This document shows, piece after piece, positions 56,666 through 64,000 of a stretch of 64,000 nt of DNA. The DNA lies in the NCBI RefSeq assembly GCF_000934845.1, contig NZ_JXIQ01000029.1, positions 1 through 64,000 on the forward strand, written 5' to 3'. The DNA is from Mesobacillus subterraneus (GTDB taxonomy: Bacteria; Bacillota; Bacilli; Bacillales; Cytobacillaceae). Position 1 is the stretch's first letter. Each line of letters starts with the position of its first letter. Made by a program: the position numbers and the translations under genes. The notes under the pieces were generated by a model. It was not told the origin of the DNA. It did not search any database and saw only the letters and a program-made list of their open reading frames with translations.

Positions 56666-56706
56666 TTCGACAAAATTAGTGAAAATTATCGTCATCATTA
56701 GACAAA
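56666..56706 (+). promoter_or_regulatory. Spo0A boxes of sirA
   Basis: TTCGACAAAA at 56666-56675 is the exact complement of the 0A box TTTTGTCGAA. TTAGACAAA at 56698-56706 is one mismatch away and sits at the -35 position of the promoter with -10 TATAAT at 56726-56731. sirA is a direct Spo0A target in B. subtilis. Confidence 0.7.
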
Positions 56707-56766
56707 CGCAGATCAAATGTTTTTCTATAATTAAAACAAAAGCTTGTCTGCAGAGGAGGGGATCAA

Positions 56767-57207
56767 GTGCGATCCTACCAGCTATATTTAATAGAAGATG
56801 AATTCGCCTCCCATTATTTAGGAAGAGAGCGGATGTTTTACCAATTATTTTTAGAATATAGACAAACAAAAGGGTATCTGAAGTCAATCATTTCAAAACA
56901 GGTTGACTTCGTAACTAGGCCCATCCCTGTACTTCGCATCCATCAGCTTTTGCATCAGCAACTCCAAAAAACTCAAGGATTCTATGTCGATAACGGATCA
57001 TATGTATATAAAAACAAAACAAACAATAGTTCAGCCATACTAAAAGTCCATGAACGGTGGCTAGAGCTAGAATCGGATGGACAGATTGACACGGAAACAG
57101 TCTTTTTTGAAATCCTTCGGAAATGTGAATCTGCTTTCCTTGCGATCGATCTTGAATCAAACAAATATGGCTGGCTGAAGCCGATAAAAGAGCGCAAATA
57201 CGTATGA
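56767..57207 (+). CDS. sirA: Sporulation inhibitor of replication SirA
   Basis: SirA binds domain I of DnaA and blocks new rounds of replication as cells enter sporulation. The 146-aa product aligns with B. subtilis SirA (YneE) at both ends: YLIEDEFASHYLGRE at the start, and ETVFFEILRKCESAFLAIDLES then YGWLKPIKERK at the end. The start is GTG 56767 or nearby, with AGAGGAGGGG upstream. Spo0A boxes in its promoter fit its known control. Confidence 0.88.
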   Translation: MRSYQLYLIEDEFASHYLGRERMFYQLFLEYRQTKGYLKSIISKQVDFVTRPIPVLRIHQLLHQQLQKTQGFYVDNGSYVYKNKTNNSSAILKVHERWLELESDGQIDTETVFFEILRKCESAFLAIDLESNKYGWLKPIKERKYV

Positions 57208-57375
57208 AAAAAAAGATTTTTCTAGATCGAAGTAAAGATTGATTCATCTTTGTTGGAAAACTTACAAAAACTATCGAAAATAGGGTTTGGATAGACAAAA
57301 AAATGCACACAGATATTGTATAATAGCTGCTGGTTTAGTAAACTGTATGTTAGACAACACGAAGGAGGAAGTTTT

Positions 57376-57591
57376 ATGTGGACAATAATTCTAGTTGGTA
57401 TACTGGCATTGGTTGTCGGTGTAGCGCTAGGATTTTTCATTGCTCGTAAATACATGGAGAGCTACTTAAAGAAAAATCCGCCAATCAACGAACAAATGCT
57501 TAAAATGATGATGATGCAGATGGGTATGAAGCCATCGCAGAAGAAAATCAATCAAATGATGTCAGCAATGAACAAGCAGTCTGGTAAATAA
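57376..57591 (+). CDS. yneF: UPF0154 membrane protein YneF
   Basis: A 71-aa protein with a single N-terminal transmembrane helix ([20 protein letters not shown]) and a methionine-rich cytoplasmic tail ([21 protein letters not shown]). It matches the UPF0154/YneF family in length and sequence. Function unknown. ATG 57376 follows GAAGGAGGAAG. A TATAAT at 57319-57324 probably serves it. It follows sirA, as in B. subtilis. Confidence 0.93.
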   Translation: MWTIILVGILALVVGVALGFFIARKYMESYLKKNPPINEQMLKMMMMQMGMKPSQKKINQMMSAMNKQSGK

Positions 57592-57602
57592 TAAAGATGG
57601 AC

Positions 57603-57642
57603 AAGCACTTACCTCATGGATGGGTGCTTTTCTTATTTTTGA
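57603..57642 (+). terminator. Terminator after yneF
   Basis: AAGCAC pairs with GTGCTT around a loop with further pairing, then TTCTTATTTTT. Confidence 0.6.
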
Positions 57643-57691
57643 GAGGATCGAAAACAGATTGACGCAAACAAATACAACGCCAACAACGGCG

Positions 57692-57844
57692 TTATTTTTG
57701 TTTGTCATTGCGCCTCTTTTCTGGTCTTTGTTGGAAAATGGAATCAAAAAATTCATCTGCTGTTTCTAACGTTCCGCCGTGTAATTGACCGTCTCTGCCC
57801 CGTTTGTTTTTATCTTCGGTTACAGGATTATGGATTCTAACCAT
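57692..57844 (-). CDS. 50-aa hydrophilic protein
   Basis: A short minus-strand gene (MVRIHNPVTEDKNKRGRDG to QQRPEKRRNDKQK) with a consensus ribosome site, GGAGGTG, 7 nt before ATG. It is rich in Arg, Lys, Asp and Gly and has no membrane segment. Its composition recalls small spore or nucleic-acid-binding proteins, but I recognise no family. A hairpin (AACGCC with GGCGTT, 57676-57693) lies at its end and could terminate it. Confidence 0.65.
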   Translation of the reverse strand: MVRIHNPVTEDKNKRGRDGQLHGGTLETADEFFDSIFQQRPEKRRNDKQK

Positions 57845-58039
57845 CTATAAGCACCTCCATTAAATAGAGTTTCTCATAATTGCTTCATTTATCCGCAATA
57901 GAAATTGTGAATGAATGCCAAAACCTGTTCAGACTGAAACAGGGGAAACGGTAACTTGTGTTATCATGAATAAATTCCACGGAAAAATAAAAATTACGTA
58001 TCAAGCTTTTACATTCACGCAGTCGAGCTCATTTATATT

Positions 58040-58067
58040 TTCATTATACCCTTTATGGTATAATGAA
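58040..58067. promoter_or_regulatory. 28-bp operator-like palindrome at the MFS promoter
   Basis: TTCATTATACC-CTTTAT-GGTATAATGAA has perfect 11-bp arms. Its right arm contains the -10 element TATAAT (58059-58064, extended by TGG). The TATACC-N6-GGTATA core equals that at 27212-27229. Confidence 0.7.
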
Positions 58068-58100
58068 AAAATCAATGAACAGAAAGAGAGAGTTGCAAAA

Positions 58101-59396
58101 ATGTCAAATCAAAATAATCAAGCAGTTCCCGGTGAGGATCAGCCGGAGTGGCTGCAAGCCTATGTCGAATCTCCTGATAAGCAGAAGGCTTTATATAAGA
58201 AAACGTTACTCATCGTTGTCTTGTCACAGATTTTTGGCGGTGCCGGTCTTGCTGCCGGAATTACAGTAGGAGCATTGTTAGCAAAGGATATGCTTGGCAC
58301 AGACACGGTTGCCGGACTCCCAACCGCTCTTTTTACCTTAGGTTCAGCCGGTGCAGCGCTTGTAGTCGGTCGGTTATCACAACGGTATGGCCGGCGCCCC
58401 GGATTAGCTTCGGGATTTTTGACAGGAGGAATCGGTGCAATTGGCGTTATCATTGCAGCCGTTACTAATAATATATATATTCTGTTTGCGGCTTTGTTGG
58501 TTTATGGTGCCGGAAGTGCGACGAATTTGCAGGCTCGATATGCAGGTACTGATTTGGCAACCACAAAACAGCGGGCAACAGCTGTCAGTATTGCGATGGT
58601 GTCGACAACTTTTGGTGCAGTAGCCGGGCCAAATTTGGTCAATGTGATGGGAGATTTCGCTGTCTCGATCGGATTTCCGCCTTTATCCGGACCATTCTTT
58701 TTGGCTGCAGCAGCCTATATTGTTGCTGGTTTGATTTTGCTAATTTTCCTTCGTCCTGATCCATTTGTCGTTGCACGCGCAATAGCGTTAGCAGAACGGA
58801 ATGCCAGAGTCTTGAGCCATGAATTTAGTGAGGAAGAAGAAGCAACAGATAAACGGGGCATTGCTGTCGCTGCACTGATCATGGTATTGACCCAAATGGT
58901 AATGGTGGCGATCATGACTATGACCCCAGTCCATATGGGGGCGCATGGTCATGGTTTGAGTGCTGTTGGGATGGTTATCGGTTTTCATATTGGAGCGATG
59001 TACCTTCCGTCCTTAATGACAGGTGTGCTTGTAGATAAAATAGGGCGCGGCGCAATGGCTGTTGCCTCAGGGGTTACATTACTCGCAGCAGGAATAATGG
59101 CTGCTGTTGCACCGGGTGAGTCCATGCTTTGGATCACATTGGCTCTGATTTTGCTGGGCCTAGGCTGGAACTTTGGATTGATCAGCGGAACAGCATTGCT
59201 AGTCGACGCAACCAATCCGACCAACCGGGCAAAAATGCAAGGAACGATTGATGTTATGGTCGCATTGTCAGGAGCGTCAGGGGGAATGTTATCAGGCATG
59301 GTTGTCGCTAATTCGAGCTTTGCATTTTTATCTTTAGCAGGTGGAGTTCTTTCGCTAATATTGATCCCATTTGTGATTTGGTCGCAGAGGAAATGA
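58101..59396 (+). CDS. MFS transporter
   Basis: A major facilitator superfamily protein (431 aa) with about 12 hydrophobic helices. A long acidic cytoplasmic loop (FSEEEEATDKR) separates the halves. The loop 2-3 motif is GRLSQRYGRRPGL, repeated less strongly as GVLVDKIGRG. Substrate unknown; the fold and size fit drug or sugar-phosphate exporters. ATG 58101 is preceded by GAGAGAG; the frame upstream to 57915 crosses the promoter. The gene stands alone and its promoter lies inside a palindrome, so it is probably inducible. Confidence 0.88.
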   Translation: MSNQNNQAVPGEDQPEWLQAYVESPDKQKALYKKTLLIVVLSQIFGGAGLAAGITVGALLAKDMLGTDTVAGLPTALFTLGSAGAALVVGRLSQRYGRRPGLASGFLTGGIGAIGVIIAAVTNNIYILFAALLVYGAGSATNLQARYAGTDLATTKQRATAVSIAMVSTTFGAVAGPNLVNVMGDFAVSIGFPPLSGPFFLAAAAYIVAGLILLIFLRPDPFVVARAIALAERNARVLSHEFSEEEEATDKRGIAVAALIMVLTQMVMVAIMTMTPVHMGAHGHGLSAVGMVIGFHIGAMYLPSLMTGVLVDKIGRGAMAVASGVTLLAAGIMAAVAPGESMLWITLALILLGLGWNFGLISGTALLVDATNPTNRAKMQGTIDVMVALSGASGGMLSGMVVANSSFAFLSLAGGVLSLILIPFVIWSQRK

Positions 59397-59429
59397 GGAG
59401 TCTGGTTTTTTTCAGGCTCTTTTTTTTAA
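59397..59429 (+). terminator. Terminator after the MFS gene
   Basis: GAGTCTG pairs with CAGGCTC around a T-rich loop, then TTTTTTTT. Confidence 0.75.
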
Positions 59430-59541
59430 AAAAAAATCTTTCGTTTTTAGAGGAGAATCCTTGGAAGTGTCTTTTCTTGTACGCATGGGAAGGATAGAAT
59501 CATAATGGACGACCTGAAGTTTTCAATTGTTTTAAGAATAC

Positions 59542-59550
59542 TGTTATAAT
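59542..59550 (+). promoter_or_regulatory. Extended -10 promoter of mtnN-luxS
   Basis: TGT directly before TATAAT at 59545-59550; the -35 region is weak. Confidence 0.6.
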
Positions 59551-59578
59551 AAACAAAAAGTATTGAGGAGTTGCAGCA

Positions 59579-60277
59579 ATGAGAATCGGAATTATCGGTG
59601 CAATGGATGAAGAAGTGGATTTGCTTCGCAGTAAAATCACAGAAATAGATGAGATGAATCTTGCAGGAAGCGAATTTTACAAAGGTTATATTGGTCATCA
59701 GGAGGTAGTGCTGCTTAAGTCTGGAATTGGGAAAGTAAACGCTGCAATGGGAACAGCATTGATGATTGAAAAGTTTCAACCTGATGTCATCATCAATACA
59801 GGGTCTGCTGGAGGATTCCATGGCGAGTTGAGTGTCGGTGATATCGTCATTTCGACAGAGGTGAGACACCATGACGTAGACGTGACCATTTTTGGATATG
59901 AATATGGCCAGGTGCCAAAAATGCCTGCATCTTTTTCACCGGATGAAAACCTCGTGAGAGTCGCGGAAAAAAGTGCAGTAAAAATTAAGGGAATTCAAGT
60001 CGTAAAGGGCCTGATTGCATCTGGGGATTCATTTATGAACGATCCTGAAAAGGTTGAGTTTATCAGAAACAAGATGCCTGATTTGTTTGCTGTGGAAATG
60101 GAAGCAGCTGCAATTGCCCAGGTGGCGTATCAATTTAAAGTGCCATTTGTGATTATCAGGTCTTTATCCGACATTGCAGGGAAAGATTCGAATGTATCAT
60201 TCGATCAATTCCTTGAAACGGCCGCTAAAAATTCGGCAGAACTAATATTATTAATGGTAGAGGAGCTGAAGAAGTAA
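59579..60277 (+). CDS. mtnN: 5'-methylthioadenosine/S-adenosylhomocysteine nucleosidase
   Basis: Cleaves adenine from methylthioadenosine and S-adenosylhomocysteine (232 aa), releasing S-ribosylhomocysteine for LuxS. Motifs: [12 protein letters not shown] at the N-terminus, [18 protein letters not shown], the catalytic-site [11 protein letters not shown] and [14 protein letters not shown] 59579 follows AGGAGTTG. Its TAA stop overlaps the luxS start (TAATG), so the two enzymes of this pathway are translationally coupled. Confidence 0.96.
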   Translation: MRIGIIGAMDEEVDLLRSKITEIDEMNLAGSEFYKGYIGHQEVVLLKSGIGKVNAAMGTALMIEKFQPDVIINTGSAGGFHGELSVGDIVISTEVRHHDVDVTIFGYEYGQVPKMPASFSPDENLVRVAEKSAVKIKGIQVVKGLIASGDSFMNDPEKVEFIRNKMPDLFAVEMEAAAIAQVAYQFKVPFVIIRSLSDIAGKDSNVSFDQFLETAAKNSAELILLMVEELKK

Positions 60278-60750
60278 TGGTTAAGAAAATGAATGTGGAA
60301 AGCTTTAATTTGGACCACACAAAGGTCGCAGCCCCGTATGTCAGGCTTGCTGGGACAACTCGAGGTGCTAATGGGGATGTGATTCATAAGTACGATATCC
60401 GCTTCTGCCAACCAAACAAGGGGCATATGGAAATGCCAGGCCTCCATTCATTGGAACATTTAATGGCTGAAAATATCCGCAATCATCATGATACTGTTGT
60501 CGACATTAGCCCTATGGGATGCCAAACAGGTTTTTATCTTTCGGTAATTAACCACGATGATTACGATCATATCCTCGAAGTATTGGAAAAAACTTTACAT
60601 GATGTACTGGAGGCAGATGAGGTACCTGCATGCAACGAAATTCAGTGCGGCTGGGCAGCAAGCCACAGCTTAGAGGGAGCTAAAGAAATCGCTGCGAAAA
60701 TGCTGGAAAAGAAAGAGGAATGGAGCCAAGTTTTCGCTGAAAAACAATAA
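60277..60750 (+). CDS. luxS: S-ribosylhomocysteine lyase LuxS
   Basis: LuxS (157 aa) splits S-ribosylhomocysteine into homocysteine and DPD, the precursor of autoinducer 2. Metal ligands are visible in HSLEHLM (two histidines) and QCGWA (cysteine), with the catalytic cysteine in [13 protein letters not shown] 60277 overlaps the mtnN stop and has AGAGGAG 8-12 nt upstream; ATG 60289 would give a slightly shorter start but has no ribosome site. Confidence 0.96.
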   Translation: MVKKMNVESFNLDHTKVAAPYVRLAGTTRGANGDVIHKYDIRFCQPNKGHMEMPGLHSLEHLMAENIRNHHDTVVDISPMGCQTGFYLSVINHDDYDHILEVLEKTLHDVLEADEVPACNEIQCGWAASHSLEGAKEIAAKMLEKKEEWSQVFAEKQ

Positions 60751-60763
60751 CTAGTATCTATAT

Positions 60764-60798
60764 GGAAAAAAGAGCAACCAAATAGATTGCTCTTTTTC
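60764..60798 (+). terminator. Terminator after luxS
   Basis: AAAAAGAGCAA pairs with TTGCTCTTTTT. Confidence 0.85.
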
Positions 60799-60851
60799 CT
60801 AGTTTCTCACAATATATCCTATATAATTACTACTTTCGTAAATTTGTAAAC

Positions 60852-62860
<2,009 letters not shown>

Positions 62861-62907
62861 AAAATAGCTGAAGACAAGAAGAGGAAAAATCCGCCTCTGG
62901 CATTGCT

Positions 62908-62978
62908 CACTCATAGTCAGATCATTTACGGTAATCCGGTAGATACTTGCAGGCCATATCCCTGCGATTATATGAGTG
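62908..62978 (-). ncRNA. Purine (guanine-class) riboswitch
   Basis: The minus-strand aptamer starts CACTCATATAATCGC and ends GACTATGAGTG. The P1 arms are complementary. The conserved ATATGG, the loop pair (around CTACC and CCGTAAATG) and the join region GACTATG match the xpt aptamer of B. subtilis. The C in GACTATG (position 74) indicates guanine or hypoxanthine rather than adenine. Ligand binding favours the downstream terminator. Confidence 0.93.
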
Positions 62979-62997
62979 AATAAATTAAGTTAAAGTC

Positions 62998-63025
62998 ATT
63001 ATACCACCATTTTTATTTTCTTCAA
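62998..63025 (-). promoter_or_regulatory. Promoter of xpt-pbuX
   Basis: Minus strand: TTGAAG, 16 bases, TATAAT preceded by TGG. Confidence 0.7.
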
Positions 63026-63177
63026 CCATAAAATCCGTATTTTCTTAATCATTAATCCGGATTTCGTTCGCTTTTTTAACAGAATCTATAAACCAAAGTA
63101 AAAAAGAAAAAATCTTTCCAGTTTTAAAAATATTTGATAAACTATTTAAGCATTTGAAGTGTTTGGGGGATCTATAT

Positions 63178-64000
63178 ATGAGTGTCTTTAAGGATTTACT
63201 TTGGTATTTTAAAGAAGAGAAAAAAGCGTACTTAACGGGGATTATTCTGTTGCTGTTCGTAGCATTTCTCCAGCTGGTGCCGCCCAAGGTGATCGGGATG
63301 GTCGTGGATGAAATCACGGATGGGACGCTTACGGCAGGAAAGTTGGGAAAATGGATCATCTTGCTGGCAACTTCGGGATTGGTGATGTATTCGCTCCGTT
63401 ATTATTGGAGAATCATGATATTCGGTTCCGCGGTAAAACTGTCTAGACTGTTAAGGAACCGCTTGTATGCGCATTTCACCAGTATGTCCCAGTCTTTTTA
63501 CCAAAAGACAAGGACAGGGGATTTGATGGCACATGCCACCAATGATTTGTCGGCAATTCAGCAAACGGCTGGTGCCGGGGTTCTTACCTTCGTTGACTCA
63601 GTTTCAACCGGAGGGTTTGTGATAATTGCTAAGGCAGCGACCATCAGCTGGAAGCTGACCCTGATCGCCTTGATTCCTATGCCGTTAATGGCGATGCTGA
63701 CAAGCTGGTACGGCACGATGCTTCATAAGAGATTTCACAAGGCTCAGGAAGCATTTTCCGCATTAAATGATAAGACGCAAGAAAGCATCACGGGTATAAA
63801 AGTAATGAAAACCTTTGGGCAGGAGAAGGAAGATATCGAGGATTTCAGGAAGCAGTCAGAGGATGTTGTAAACAAGAATATCTCGGTTGCAAAAGTAGAC
63901 GCCCTGTTTGACCCAACGATTTCCATTATTGTCGGGATTTCTTTTTTCCTGTCGATTGCGTTTGGGTCAAGGTATGTCGTGAATGAGGAGTTAACAATCG
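63178..64000 (+). CDS. ABC exporter half-transporter, YheI-like (partial)
   Basis: The first 274 codons of a multidrug-type ABC half-transporter; the gene runs off the right edge. The N-terminal membrane domain reads DLLWYFKEEKKAYLTG and LLFVAFLQLVPPKVIGM. The segments FYQKTRTGDLMAHATNDL and QESITGIKVMKTFGQE are typical of the type I exporter fold. It resembles B. subtilis YheI, which pairs with YheH. ATG 63178 follows TTTGGGGGATC. The ATPase domain lies beyond the window. Confidence 0.88.
   Translation, partial: MSVFKDLLWYFKEEKKAYLTGIILLLFVAFLQLVPPKVIGMVVDEITDGTLTAGKLGKWIILLATSGLVMYSLRYYWRIMIFGSAVKLSRLLRNRLYAHFTSMSQSFYQKTRTGDLMAHATNDLSAIQQTAGAGVLTFVDSVSTGGFVIIAKAATISWKLTLIALIPMPLMAMLTSWYGTMLHKRFHKAQEAFSALNDKTQESITGIKVMKTFGQEKEDIEDFRKQSEDVVNKNISVAKVDALFDPTISIIVGISFFLSIAFGSRYVVNEELTI

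Noticed and set aside
57915-58100. 62-residue N-terminal extension of the MFS transporter
   Set aside because: It crosses the palindrome and -10 element, and ATG 58101 gives a normal N-terminus.

Overview
The window is a stretch of chromosome from a low-GC, endospore-forming member of the Bacillaceae. Gene content and order resemble a Bacillus, Mesobacillus or Cytobacillus type organism. Evidence includes sporulation genes (spoVS, cotE, spoVK, sirA), near-consensus SigA, SigE and SigK promoters, B. subtilis type GlnR, LexA and Spo0A boxes, AGGAGG ribosome binding sites and frequent TTG or GTG starts. Much of it follows B. subtilis order: rny-ymdB-spoVS, miaB-ymcA-cotE-mutS-mutL, miaA-hfq-spoVK-hflX-ynbB-glnR-glnA and lexA-yneA-yneB-ynzC-tkt-sirA-yneF. 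No rRNA, tRNA, CRISPR array, prophage or complete insertion sequence was seen.

Layout. 1-10.3 kb: RNase Y, YmdB, SpoVS, an M19 dipeptidase, a two-subunit 2-oxoacid:ferredoxin oxidoreductase, MiaB, YmcA and the coat morphogen CotE. 10.3-17.9 kb: an accessory anaerobic respiration module. It holds a divergent polyferredoxin, a TorD-type chaperone, a Tat-exported molybdopterin catalytic subunit, a four-cluster Fe-S subunit, an NrfD/PsrC membrane anchor and an NreBC-like two-component system. A well placed Fnr box precedes the torD operon. 18-30 kb: mismatch repair, a small membrane protein, MreBH, tRNA modification, Hfq, SpoVK, a glutaredoxin, HflX and YnbB. 30-36.7 kb: glnRA, a nitroreductase, a gamma-carbonic-anhydrase-like protein and a TrpXYZ-like ABC importer. 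36.7-47.2 kb is the most irregular part. It contains a decayed intergenic region, a phased six-copy CGCCAATAA array before an RNase J gene, an SRPBCC/ArsR pair with twin operators, a SNF2 helicase with a C-terminal frameshift, an ECF sigma/anti-sigma pair, and relics of a peroxiredoxin-like gene, a GNAT gene and a cation symporter. 47.2-64 kb: a DinG-like helicase, the SOS divergon lexA/yneA, transketolase, a short-chain dehydrogenase, a lysozyme-like protein, azoreductase, sirA, yneF, an MFS exporter, mtnN-luxS, a guanine-riboswitch-controlled xpt-pbuX operon, and the start of a YheI-like ABC exporter that runs off the right edge.

How genes work together. The respiratory module looks like a complete unit: chaperone, three-subunit enzyme, extra ferredoxin and sensor/regulator. 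Its electron acceptor cannot be read from sequence; a PsrABC/PhsABC-like sulfur-compound reductase is the best family guess. mtnN and luxS are translationally coupled and catalyse consecutive steps of S-adenosylhomocysteine recycling. glnR represses its own operon with glnA. Two distant genes, a glutaredoxin and an MFS exporter, carry the same TATACC-N6-GGTATA palindrome on their -10 elements and may share one repressor.

The items most worth a second look are that shared operator, the phased CGCCAATAA array, the respiratory module with its 14-codon coupled leader, and unlisted small genes such as the 49-residue protein with a duplicated KDIPL motif.
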